64,000 nucleotides of DNA from Aplectana chamaeleonis (Eukaryota > Nematoda > Chromadorea > Rhabditida > Cosmocercidae). Location of the stretch: the NCBI GenBank assembly GCA_029168955.1, contig JAPDOI010000176.1, positions 1,004,501-1,068,500 of the forward strand. The letters run 5' to 3'. The notes under the pieces were generated by a model. That model made no database searches. It was given only the letters and a program-made list of their open reading frames with translations, and was not told where the DNA came from. Position 1 is the first letter of the stretch. The number at the start of each line of letters is the position of its first letter. This document shows positions 13,601 through 24,002 of this stretch, one piece after another. The translations under genes and the position numbers were made by a program.

Positions 13601-16600
13601 CTCACCTTTTAGGCGCCTGAGGGGGACCTTTTGATTCGAAATTTTCTCTTAGGATTCGAAACTTGCCTCGATTTATTTTTTGTTTGGAATTGCTCATAAC
13701 ACTCTCCATCCCTAGGTACCAGGTTTGATGGGGGTTTATATAGGGGTTTCACTGAAAAATGCTCTCCAAAGTTACCCTTTTCGACGCATTGAGGGGACCT
13801 TTTGATTCAAAATTTTCTCTTTGGATTCGAGACTTGCCTCGATTTGGTTTTTTGTTTGGGATTGCTCATAACACTCTCCATCTTTAGGTACCAGGTTTGG
13901 TGGGGTTTCATGAAGGCGTTTCACTGAAAAATGCTCTCCAAATCTCACCTTTTAGGCGCCCGAGGGGGACCTTTTGATTCGAAATTTTCTCTTAGGATTC
14001 GAAACTTGCCTCGATTTATTTTTTGTTTGGAATTGCTCATAACACTCTCCATCCCTAGGTACCAGGTTTGATGGGGGTTTATATAGGGGTTTCACTGAAA
14101 AATGCTCTCCAAAGTTACCCTTTTCGACGCATTGAGGGGACCTTTTGATTCAAAATTTTCTCTTTGGATTCGAGACTTGCCTCGATTTGGTTTTTTGTTT
14201 GGGATTGCTCATAACACTCTCCATCTTTAGGTACCAGGTTTGGAGGGGTTTCATGAAGGCGTTTCACTGAAAAATGCTCTCCAAATTTACCCTTTTCGAC
14301 GCCCTGAGGGGACCTTTTGATTCGAAATTTTCTCTTAGGATTCGAAACTTGCCTCGATTTATTTTTTGTTTGGAATTGCTCATAACACTCTCCATCCCTA
14401 GGTACCAGGTTTGATGGGGGTTTATATAGGGGTTTCACTGAAAAATGCTCTCCAAAGTTACCCTTTTCGACGCCCTGAGGGGGGCCTTTTGATTCAAAAT
14501 TTTCTCTTTGGATTCGAGACTTGCCTCGATTTGGTTTTTCGTTTGGGATTGCTCATAACACTCTCCATCTTTAGGTACCAGGTTTGGAGGGGTTTCATGA
14601 AGGCGTTTCACTGAAAAATGCTCTCCAAAGTTACCCTTTTCGACGCATTGAGGGGACCTTTTGATTCGAAATTTTCTCTTAGGATTCGAAACTTGCCTTG
14701 ATTTATTTTTTGTTTGGAATTGCTCATAACACTCTCCATCCCTAGGTGCCAGGTTTGATGGGGGTTTATATAGGGGTTTCACTGAAAAATGCTCTCCAAA
14801 GTTACCCTTTTCGACGCATTGAGGGGACCTTTTGATTCAAAATTTTCTCTTTGGATTCGAGACTTGCCTCGATTTGGTTTTTTGTTTGAGATTGTTCATA
14901 ACACTCTCCATCTCTAGGTACCAGGTTTGGTGGGGTTTCATAAAGGTGTTTCACTGAAAAATGCTCTCCAAATTTACCCTTTTCGACGCCCTGAGGGGAC
15001 CTTTTGATTCGAAATTTTCTCTTAGGATTCGAAACTTGCCTCGATTTATTTTTTGTTTGGAATTGCTCATAACACTCTCCATCCCTAGGTACCAGGTTTG
15101 ATGGGGGTTTATATAGGGGTTTCACTGAAAAATGCTCTCCAAAGTTACCCTTTTCGACGCCCTGAGGGGGGCCTTTTGATTCAAAATTTTCTCTTTGGAT
15201 TCGAGACTTGCCTCGATTTGGTTTTTTGTTTGGGATTGCTCATAACACTCTCCATCTTTAGGTACCAGGTTTGGAGGGGTTTCATGAAGGCGTTTCACTG
15301 AAAAATGCTCTCCAAATCTCACCTTTTAGGCGCCCGAGGGGGACCTTTTGATTCGAAATTTTCTCTTAGGATTCGAAACTTGCCTCGATTTATTTTTTGT
15401 TTGGAATTGCTCATAACACTCTCCATCCCTAGGTACCAGGTTTGATGGGGGTTTATATAGGGGTTTCACTGAAAAATGCTCTCCAAAGTTACCCTTTTCG
15501 ACGCCCTGAGGGGACCTTTTGATTCAAAATTTTCTCTTTGGATTCGAGACTTGCCTCGATTTGGTTTTCTGTTTGGGATTGCTAATAACACTCTCTATCT
15601 TTAGGTACCAGGTTTGGTGGGGTTTCATGAAGGCGTTTCACTGAAAAATGCTCTCCAAATTTACCCTTTTCGACGCCCTGAGGGGACCTTTTGATTCGAA
15701 ATTTTCTCTTAGGATTCGAAACTTGCCTCGATTTATTTTTTGTTTGGAAGTGCTCATAACACTCTCCATCCCTAGGTACCAGGTTTGATGGGGGTTTATA
15801 TAGGGGTTTCACTGAAAAATGCTCTCCAAAGTTACCCTTTTCGACGCCCTGGGGGGCTTTTGATTCAAAATTTTCTCTTTGGATTCGAGACTTGCCTCGA
15901 TTTGGTTTTTTGTTTGGGATTGCTCATAACACTCTCCATCTTTAGGTACCAGGTTTGGAGGGGTTTCATGAAGGCGTTTCACTGAAAAATGCTCTCCAAA
16001 TCTCACCTTTTCGACGCCCTGAGGGGACCTTTTGATTCGAAATTTTCTCTTAGGATTCGAAACTTGCCTCGATTTATTTTTTGTTTGGAATTGCTCGTAA
16101 CACTCTCCATCCCTAGGTACCAGGTTTGATGGGGGTTTATATAGGGGTTTCACTGAAAAATGCTCTCCAAATTTACCCTTTTCGACGCCCTGAGGGGACC
16201 TTTTGATTCGAAATTTTCTCTTAGGATTCGAAACTTGCCTCGATTTGGTTTTTGTTTGGAAGTGCTCATAACACTCTCCATCTCTAGGTACCAGGTTTGG
16301 TGGGGTTTCATGAAGGCGTTTCACTGAAAAATGCTCTCCAAATTTACCCTTTTCGACGCCCTGAGGGGACCTTTTGATTCGAAATTTTCTCTTAGGATTC
16401 GAAACTTGCCTCTATTTATTCTCTGTTTGGAATTGCTCGTAACACTCTCCATCCCTAGGTACCAGGTTTTATGGGGGTTTATATAGGGGTTTCACTGAAA
16501 AATGCTCTCCAAAGTTACCCTTTCGACGCCCTGAGGGGACCTTTTGATTCAAAATTTTCTCTTTGGATTCGAGACTTGCCTCGATTTGGTTTTCTGTTTG

Positions 16601-19600
16601 GGATTGCTAATAACACTCTCTATCTTTAGGTACCTATTTTGGTGGGGTTTCATGAAGGCGTTTCACTGAAAAATGCTCTCCAAATTTACCCTTTTCGACG
16701 CCCTGAGGGGACCTTTTGATTCGAAATTTTCTCTTAGGATTCGAAACTTGCCTCGATTTATTTTTTGTTTGGAAGTGCTCATAACACTCTCCATCCCTAG
16801 GTACCAGGTTTGATGGGGGTTTATATAGGGGTTTCACTGAAAAATGCTCTCCAAAGTTACCCTTTTCGACGCATTGAGGGGACCTTTTGATTCAAAATTT
16901 TCTCTTTGGATTCGAGACTTGCCTCGATTTGGTTTTTTGTTTGGGATTGCTCATAACACTCTCCATCTCTAGGTACCAGGTTTGGTGGGGTTTCATGAAG
17001 GCGTTTCACTGAAAAATGCTCTCCAAATCTCACCTTTTAGGCGCCTGAGGGGGACCTTTTGATTCGAAATTTTCTCTTAGGATTCGAAACTTGCCTCGAT
17101 TTATTTTTTGTTTGGAATTGCTCATAACACTCTCCATCCCTAGGTACCAGGTTTGATGGGGGTTTATATAGGGGTTTCACTGAAAAATGCTCTCCAAAGT
17201 TACCCTTTTCGACGCCCTGGGGGGGCTTTTGATTCAAAATTTTCTCTTTGGATTCGAGACTTGCCTCGATTTGGTTTTTTGTTTGGGATTGCTCATAACA
17301 CTCTCCATCTTTAGGTACCAGGTTTGGAGGGGTTTCATGAAGGGGTTTCACTGAAAAATGCTCTCCAAATTTACCCTTTTCGACGCCCCGAGGGGACCTT
17401 TTCATTCGAAAATTTCTCTTAGGATTCGAAACTTGCCTCAATTTATTTCTTGTTTGGGGTTGCTAATAACACTCTCCATTCCTAGGTACCAGGTTTGATT
17501 TGGGTTTATAAAGGGGTTTCACTGAAAAATGCTCTCCAAATTTACCCTTTTCGACGCCCTGAGGGGACCTATTGATTCGAAATTTTCTCTTAGGATTCGA
17601 ACTTGCCTCGATTTATTTCTTGTTTGGGATTGCTCATAACACTCTCCATCCCTAGGTAACAGGTTTGATTTGGGTTTATAAAGGGGTTTCACTGAAAAAT
17701 GCTCTCCAAATTTACCCTTTTCGACGCCCTGAGGGGGACCATTTGATTCGAAATTTTCTCTTAGGATTCGAAACTTGCCTCGATTTATTTCTTGTTTGGG
17801 ATTGCTCATAACACTCTCCATCCCTAGGTACCAGGTTTGATTTGGGTTTATAAAGGGGTTTCACTGAAAAATGCTCTCCAAATTTACCCTTTTCGACGCC
17901 CTGAGGGGGGCCTTTTGATTCAAAATTTTCTCTTTGGATTCGAGACTTGCCTCGATTTGGTTTTTTGTTTGGGATTGCTCATAACACTCTCCATCTTTAG
18001 GTACCAGGTTTGGAGGGGTTTCATGAAGGCGTTTCACTGAAAAATGCTCTCCAAATCTCACCTTTTAGGCGCCCGAGGGGGACCTTTTGATTCGAAATTT
18101 TCTCTTAGGATTCGAAACTTGCCTCGATTTATTTTTTGTTTGGAATTGCTCATAACACTCTCCATCCCTAGGTACCAGGTTTGATTGGGGTTTATAAAGG
18201 TGTTTCACTGAAAAATGCTCTCCACAGTTACCCTTTTCGACGCCCTGAGGGGACCTTTTGATTCGAAATTTTCTCTTAGAATTCGAAACTTGCCTCGATT
18301 TATTTTTTGTTTGGGATTGCTCATAACACTCTCCATCTCTAGGTACCAGGCTTGGTGTGGTTTCATGAAGGCGTTTCACTGAAAAATGCTCTCCAAATTT
18401 ACCCTTTTCGACGCCCTGAGGGGACCTTTTGATTCGAAATTTTCTCTTAGGATTCGAAACTTGCCTCGATTTATTTTTTGTTTGGAAGTGCTCATAACAC
18501 TCTCCATCCCTAGGTACCAGGTTTGATGGGGGTTTATATAGGGGTTTCACTGAAAAATGCTCTCCAAAGTTACCCTTTTCGACGCCCTGAGGGGGCCTTT
18601 TGATTCAAAATTTTCTCTTTGGATTCGAGACTTGCCTCGATTTGGTTTTTTGTTTGGGATTGCTCATAACACTCTCCATCTTTAGGTACCAGGTTTGGAG
18701 GGGTTTCATGAAGGCGTTTCACTGAAAAATGCTCTCCAAATTTACCCTTTTCGACGCCCTGAGGGGACCTTTGATTCGAAATTTTCTCTTAGGATTCGAA
18801 ACTTGCCTCGATTTATTTTTTGTTTGGAATTGCTCATAACACTCTCCATCCCTAGGTACCAGGTTTGATGGGGGTTTATATAGGGGTTTCACTGAAAAAT
18901 GCTCTCCAAAGTTACCCTTTCGACGCCCTGAGGGGACCTTTTGATTCAAAATTTTCTCTTTGGATTCGAGACTTGCCTCGATTTGGTTTTTTGTTTGGGA
19001 TTGCTGATAACACTCTCTATCTTTAGGTACTAGGTTTCGTGGGGTTTCATGAAGGCGTTTCACTGAAAAATGCTCTCCAAATTTACCCTTTTCGACGCCC
19101 TGAGGGGACCTTTTGATTCGAAATTTTCTCTTAGGATTCGAAACTTGCCTCGATTTATTTTTAGTTTGGAAGTGCTCATAACACTCTCCATCCCTAGGTA
19201 CCAGGTTTGATGGGGGTTTATATAGGGGTTTCACTGAAAAATGCTCTCCAAAGTTACCCTTTTCGACGCCCTGGGGGGGCCTTTTGATTCAAAATTTTCT
19301 CTTTGGATTCGAGACTTGCCTCGATTTGGTTTTTTGTTTGGGATTGCTCATAACACTCTCCATCTTTAGGTACCAGGTTTGGAGGGGTTTCATGAAGGCG
19401 TTTCACTGAAAAATGCTCTCCAAATTTACCCTTTTCGACGCCCTGAGGGGACCCTTTGATTCGAAATTTTCTCTTAGGATTCGAAACTTGCCTCGATTTA
19501 TTTTTTGTTTGGAATTGCTCATAACACTCTCCATCCCTAGGTACCAGGTTTGATGGGGGTTTATATAGGGGTTTCACTGAAAAATGCTCTCCAAAGTTAC

Positions 19601-20631
19601 CCTTTTCGACGCATTGAGGGGACCTTTTGATTCAAAATTTTCTCTTTGGATTCGAGACTTGCCTCGATTTGGTTTTCTGATTAGGATTGCTCATAACACT
19701 CTCCATCTCTAGGTACCAGGTTTGGTGGGGTTTCATGAAGGCGTTTCACTGAAAAATGCTCTCCAAATCTCACCTTTTAGGCGCCTGAGGGGGACCTTTT
19801 GATTCGAAATTTTCTCTTAGGATTCGAAACTTGCCTCGATTTATTTTTTGTTTGGAATTGCTCATAACACTCTCCATCCTTAGGTACCAGGTTTGATGGG
19901 GGTTTATATAGGGGTTTCACTGAAAAATGCTCTCCAAAGTTACCCTTTTCGACGCATTGAGGGGACCTGTTGATTCAAAATTTTCTCTTTGGATTCGAGA
20001 CTTGCCTCGATTTGGTTTTTTGTTTGGGATTGCTGATAACACTCTCTATCTTTAGGTACCAGGTTTCGTGGGGTTTCATGAAGGCGTTTCACTGAAAAAT
20101 GCTCTCCAAATTTACCCTTTTCGACGCCCTGAGGGGACCTTTTGATTCGAAATTTTCTCTTTGGATTCGAGACTTGCCTCGATTTGGTTTTTAGTTTGGG
20201 GTTGCTCATAACACTCTCCATCTCTAGGTACCAGGTTTGGTGGGGTTTCATGAAGGCGTTTCACTGAAAAATGCTCTCCAAATCTCACCTTTAAGGCGCC
20301 TGAGGGGGACCTTTTGATTCGAAATTTTCTCTTAGGATTCGAAAATTGCCTCGATTTATTTCTTGTTTGGAATTGCTCATAACACTCTCCATCCCTAGGT
20401 ACCAGGTTTGATGGGGGTTTATATAGGGGTTTCACTGAAAAATGCTCTCCAAAGTTACCCTTTTCGACGCCCTGAGGGGGGTCTTTTGATTCAAAATTTT
20501 CTCTTTGGATTCGAGACCTGCCTCGATTTGGTTTTTTGTTTGGGATTGCTCATAACACTCTCCATCTCTAGGTCCAAGGTTTGGTGGGGTTTCATGAAGG
20601 CGTTTCACTGAAAAATGCTCTCCAAATTTAC
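4686..20631. repeat. Array A, dimeric higher-order repeat domain, about 343 bp
   Basis: Two monomer subtypes alternate. Subtype 1 carries TATATAGGGGTTTCACTG, AAAGTTACCC, GATTCAAAATTTTCTCTTTG, ATTCGAGACTTGCC and GATTTGGTTTT, and is followed by ATCTCTAGG or ATCTTTAGG. Subtype 2 carries TTTGGTGGGGTTTCATGAAG, often AAATCTCACC with TTTTAGGCGCC, and TTTGGAATTGCTC or TTTGGAAGTGCTC, and is followed by ATCCCTAGG. The subtype-2 landmark GGTTTGGTGG starts at 4811, 5153, 5495 and 5839 (steps 342, 342, 344 bp) and continues at about 8071, 8411, 10298 and 10640. The ATCCCTAGG variant creates an AvrII site (CCTAGG) roughly every 343 bp, so the dimer has a restriction signature. Older-type monomers interrupt the pattern in several patches. 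Confidence 0.88.
14115..16000. repeat. Array A, tetrameric HOR stretch, about 687 bp
   Basis: Within the dimeric domain, every second subtype-1 monomer carries an expanded G-run (GCCCTGAGGGGGGCC or GCCCTGGGGGG). The others carry GCATTGAGGGGACC or GCCCTGAGGGGACC. Copies of the expanded-run monomer start at equivalent points near 14411, 15098 and 15785, exactly 687 bp apart each time, which is four monomers. A further 686-bp step is seen between 10126 and 10812. The tetramer is not strictly kept across the whole domain, so this is a local higher-order state, possibly from a recent short amplification. Confidence 0.7.
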
Positions 20632-20645
20632 GGTTGTGACGCACT
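20554..20645. repeat. Right edge of array A, truncated last monomer
   Basis: The last monomer starts with AACACTCTCC at 20554 and shows an altered KpnI region (CTCTAGGTCCAAGG in place of CTAGGTACCAGG). It follows the consensus to AAATTTAC near 20631 and then departs. A few bases of the following GACGC element may persist to about 20641 (TGTGACGCAC), so the break may be gradual. Loss of the otherwise conserved KpnI site is typical of a diverged edge copy that escapes homogenisation. No target-site duplication or mobile-element end is visible at the junction. Confidence 0.75.
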
Positions 20646-20791
20646 TATTTTGTTTGTTTTGGGCAGTACTGGGCTCAGACTAGTGTTTCACGGCTATGTA
20701 TCAAATATATTTGACAAGAGCCATTTTTTCAATTATTTTCTCGCTTTAGGTCTCGACACGGCTGTTTCTGACTTTTCGTCATAGCTCTGCA

Positions 20792-20833
20792 CCCCCCCCC
20801 GCACCTTCCGCTCCCCCACCCCTCCCATATCCC
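20792..20833 (-). other. C-rich tract with canonical G-quadruplex motif on the minus strand
   Basis: A run of nine C residues at 20792 to 20800 is followed by C5, C4, C3 and C3 runs at 20813 to 20833 with spacers of 1, 1 and 4 bases. Read on the minus strand, 20813 to 20833 is GGG-ATAT-GGG-A-GGGG-T-GGGGG, which satisfies the usual G3+ N1-7 quadruplex pattern. The plus strand would be the matching i-motif candidate. It lies about 160 bp to the right of the end of array A. Function is unknown. The homopolymer run is also a place where sequencing length errors are likely. Confidence 0.75.
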
Positions 20834-21358
20834 AGAGATGTGCTTCATGTTCCACTGATGCTGTGATTGACAGTCCTTATGACAAAGGCTCTCGTGAGCA
20901 GCGTTTTTGGATTCATGTTAGCAGTTTGACCCATTGTGTGACGACAGATCTCCAGCGAACGGTTTCCCGCTCGGCTTCAGGTGTGGTATAGGATGTGCAT
21001 ACCCTCAATTGCTAGCACCGGACTTCCTGTTCTTCTGTGCAGGTTGGTTTTCTTACAGATGTTTTTGTTAGTCATTTATTCGCATGGCTTTTTTGCCAGC
21101 AGTGCATTCGTTTTTTTTTTGAAGCGAAGCCCCGCAGAGTCCAGTGGGTCGTTGTATCGACTACAGCGCAACTACGAGGAGACCCCCTTGTTCTTCGATG
21201 TTCTGTGATTGAAATTTTTGAAAAATTTGGTCAGCGCTAGAAGTTTTTTGGGATCAAAGTCGTACCATCGCCCATCTTAAAATGTCTACCTTTGTCCTCT
21301 TCTTACCCCTCCTCCCTTGGAGGAATGCGAACTCTTAGTCCCCAAAGTCGAGTGGGTT

Positions 21359-21370
21359 GCGTCGCGACGC
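21359..21370. repeat. 12-bp perfect palindrome GCGTCGCGACGC
   Basis: GCGTCGCGACGC equals its own reverse complement and contains the NruI core TCGCGA. It sits in a locally GC-rich island within the spacer, shortly after a short hairpin, CCTCC-CTT-GGAGG, near 21320. A 12-bp palindrome in 2.7 kb is not expected often by chance but is not strong evidence of a site. No known binding site is assigned. Confidence 0.6.
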
Positions 21371-23029
21371 CACCCGTCTGACCCTGGTAACGCGGGGTGA
21401 GCAGCATTTCTTCGAGTATTGCTTTTCACCATTCAAAAAAAAAGCAATTTTCTCAGTATTAGCTGTTCAGATTTGACTAGAACTTATCCTTGAACTTTCG
21501 CTTCTGGGGAACCCATCTGTTTTGCACATACATGTTTTCGTTCAGAGAATAGGGGGTGACTGTTCCCGTGGTCATAAGCTTCATATTTATCACGGGCTAT
21601 GCTGAGTTGTATCGAGCAATTTCAAACCCCACTTCGTGACTAAATTCCCGAGCACCTGCCCAGTCGTCACGGTCAAGCATGGCGTTGCGTAACTTTTTCG
21701 GAACCGGAGCGACCCTCCCCATATTTTTTTTTCAAAATTCAGAATTTTTGCGAACCCCGAGGCGCGATTTCCGGACAGTTTATATTTCATCACTAAAACT
21801 GTCGGATGCCGAAAATCTGTTCAGTAGTCGGGTTCAAGCGTTTAGAACCAGGGCAATGCTAGATCCTGAGGTTTGTAGATGAAAAATATCGAGAATTTTT
21901 ATGATATCTTCACCAAATTTTTATTTTTTGAAGGAAATTCCCACGATCATCATCAAAAATTTTAACCTTCGTTCTTTTCATCTTCCAATCATTTCCAGAA
22001 ACTTTAATTTCTAGTTCGAAATTTTGCGGTTCACCCAACCTTCATTTTTTAGGCCTGAATGTTCGCGACCACCCACACCCCCGCTGTAAAATTTTGCAAC
22101 CCCGCTCGACCCTGCCACTCGTCGCTTTTTTGCGCTGTCGAAGCGTCGGTTTGCAAGCGAAATTTCTTTCTGTTGAAACGATGAAGTGATTGTTTTTGCT
22201 GCCATCTACTCTGAATCACGCCTGAATTTGATTTTTTCTGAGGTTTGATTAAATGTATTATCCTATTTAGTGAAAAATTATCAGAAGGTTCGCCAACTCG
22301 TCACGTTTTTCGCACCACTGAGGCGATTGTTTGTCACGAGAACCCCTTTTTTCGCTTCATCTTATTAGATAATATTTGTTCCGTATTGCAGTAGATTTTA
22401 CTTGGTTGGAACTTTCAAAAAGCTTGGTTTTTGGAGAAAAATATCAGAAAAACTCACATGTGGACTTGGCCACCCTTTTGTGGACATAGGGGACCAGCTG
22501 CAAAAAAATTCCTGTTTTTTTTAATGCTAAAGGTAACCGTCTTCATATCTAACTATTCGATATATAATTAATCTTCAATAAGAATTGGTTGGAATCAGGT
22601 TAGAATCATCAACTCTTAAAGGTCAATTTTACTCGAAATTAGGGGTACATGGGACAGGGTATCGGCTTGCCACTTCTAATAAAAATGAGCCAGCAAAAAG
22701 TTTTTATTTCCCACCACATTTTTAATTTATAATACTGGTGACACTATGAGTGACTAGATATGAACACAATGACTTCTCTGATTTCAGAACGAAACAAGAA
22801 TTTTCACTGCAAGTGGTGTCCTCAAAAACGCAGAAATCGGTGGCCCGATGGTTAGCTTGCCTGAAATGTTTCCACATGGCAAAGCTAAAATTTGAAGAAT
22901 CCCGTCCCCTTCAAGATCTGCCGCACTAAAGGGGATCAACTTGAAGGCAGTGTTCACGAAGAAAAAGTTGCACGTTTTTTTTTAGCTAACCCCCCCTTTC
23001 ATACTTCGAAAACGGCGAAAAAAATAGCA

Positions 23030-23088
23030 GAAATCCGCGAAAAAAATCGCTGAGATCCGTGATTTTTGTCGCTGTTATTACGGATTTC
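23030..23088. repeat. Imperfect inverted repeat (hairpin), 59 bp
   Basis: The outer arms GAAATCCG (23030 to 23037) and CGGATTTC (23081 to 23088) are perfect inverted copies. Nested inside, GCGAAAAAAATC pairs with GATTTTTGTCGC at 11 of 12 positions around a 12-base loop. On the right side an extra TGTTATTA separates the nested arm from the outer arm. The shape could be the remains of a small inverted-repeat element or an extruding hairpin. It lies about 225 bp left of array B. No flanking duplication was recognised. Confidence 0.6.
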
Positions 23089-23312
23089 CCTAGAAACAGG
23101 CTAATAGTGCGAGGACCATCTGAAATCACGGGTAGGGACGCAGAGGGATCTTTGTAGTATTGAAGGAGACGGATTTCGCTCACTTTCTGAGAGAGGTTTG
23201 CACTCAGTAAATGCGCCTTCTCCTGTTTGGGGAGGTGAATGCTCCGTACAATGTGACAAGACCAGAAGTAGATCTCTGGCCACCGTACGGAGTGGAAAGT
23301 GTTGCAAGGAGT

Positions 23313-23400
23313 GAGCAGGACTTCGGGGGAATTGTGCAGGACGTCATTGAAGATGCGCAGGACTTCAGTGGGGATGTGCAGGACTTTAGAGGGAGTGTGC
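23313..23400. repeat. Diverged left edge of array B
   Basis: The first recognisable units, from GAGCAGGACTTCGGGGG at 23313, are the most altered in the array (for example GTGCAGGACGTCATTGAAGAT and GCGCAGGACTTCAGTGGGGAT). By about 23400 units match the consensus closely. Faint similarity to the unit may extend back to about 23290 (GTGGAAAGTGTTGC). A decaying edge is the normal signature of an array homogenised from within. It also marks the point from which the repeat may have expanded. Confidence 0.8.
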
Positions 23401-24002
23401 AGGAAGTGATAGAAAGTGTGCAGGACACCAGTGGGAGTGTGCAGGACGTGATAGAAAGTGTGCAGGACACCAGTGGGAGTGTGAAGGATTTAGGGGGAGT
23501 GTGCAGGACGTGATAGAAAGTGTGCAGGACTTTAGTAGGAGTGTGCAGGACGGGATAGAAAGTGTGCAGGACTTCAGTGGGAGTGTGCAGGACTTTAGGG
23601 GGAGTGTGCAGGACGTCATGGAAGGTGTGCAGGACTTTAGTGGGAGCGTGCAGGAAGTGATAGAAAGTGTGCAGGACACCAGTAGGAGTGTGCCTTTAGT
23701 AGGAGTGTGCAGGACGTGATAGAAAGTGTGCAGGACACCAGTGGGAGGGTGAAGGACGTGATAGAAAGTGAGCAGAACACCAGTGGAAGTGTGCATGACT
23801 TTAGGGGGGGGGGTGTGCAGGACGTGATAGAAAGTGTGCAGGACTTCAGTGGGAGTCTGCAGGACGTGAGAGAAAGTGTGCAGGACACCAGTGGCAGTGT
23901 GCAGGACTTGATAGAAAGTGTGCACTACTTCAGTGGGAGTCTGCAGGACGTGATAGAAAGTGTGCAGGACACCAGTGGGAGGGTGAAGGACGTGATAAAT
24001 GT

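Larger units (their letters stand above)
1..20631. repeat. Satellite array A, about 171-bp monomer, about 120 tandem copies
   Basis: The same block recurs head to tail throughout. The landmark AACACTCTCC falls at 1, 172 and 344, and the diverged equivalent at 514, giving steps of 171, 172 and 170 bp. Each monomer contains, in order, CTAGGTACCAGG, a G-rich stretch, TTTCACTGAAAAATGCTCTCC, a GACGCCCTGAGG or AGGCGCCTGAGG element, and two copies of GATTCGAAA 20 bp apart. A KpnI site (GGTACC) and usually two TTCGAA sites recur per monomer. No copy in reverse orientation was seen. The left end is cut by the window. The last monomer begins at 20554 and breaks off near 20631. The length resembles primate alpha satellite, but I see no sequence similarity to it. 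Minus-strand open frames of up to about 205 codons run through this array because 171 is divisible by three. They repeat a 57-residue period, break at every 1 to 2 base length variant, and are not annotated as genes. Confidence 0.98.
20632..23312. other. Low-copy spacer between the two satellite arrays, no gene supported
   Basis: About 2.7 kb of non-tandem sequence lies between the arrays. Open frames in it are short (100 codons or fewer, and the longest, 23211 to 23513, runs into array B). None shows a domain I recognise. I found no tRNA-like fold, no rRNA segment and no convincing promoter or polyadenylation context. An isolated AATAAA occurs at 22678 to 22683. The first part (about 20640 to 21420) is of mixed composition with a C-rich tract. 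The middle (about 21420 to 22760) is AT-rich with many A and T runs. The final part carries a hairpin and then the diverged start of array B. It could be the remains of older mobile elements or the pre-expansion sequence; neither can be shown from this window alone. Confidence 0.8.

Noticed and set aside
629..20251. Minus-strand open frames in array A with a 57-residue period (up to about 205 codons)
   Set aside because: 171 bp is 57 codons, so a stop-free frame runs on until a monomer of 170 or 172 bp. Frames start and end at length variants, not at conserved signals, and have no recognised domain.
7898..20611. Recurrent 67-codon plus-strand frames with a hydrophobic stretch (7898, 10126, 14411, 15098, 20408 and others)
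   Set aside because: They are the same monomer pair in the plus frame and depend on the G-run length. They are useful only as markers of HOR period.
1..20631. Identity with primate alpha satellite because of the 171-bp length
   Set aside because: No alpha-satellite sequence or CENP-B box pattern is seen; only the length is shared.
20981..21240. Two overlapping 67- to 75-codon frames in the spacer (20981-21208 and 21037-21240)
   Set aside because: They are short, overlap in different frames, have no recognised domain or codon signal, and lie in non-conserved spacer.
21774..21803. Inverted repeat GACAGTTT / AAACTGTC with a 14-base loop
   Set aside because: Eight-base arms at this spacing are expected occasionally by chance in 2.7 kb, and there is no terminator or element context.
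22678..22683. AATAAA polyadenylation signal
   Set aside because: It is an isolated hexamer in AT-rich sequence with no upstream gene.
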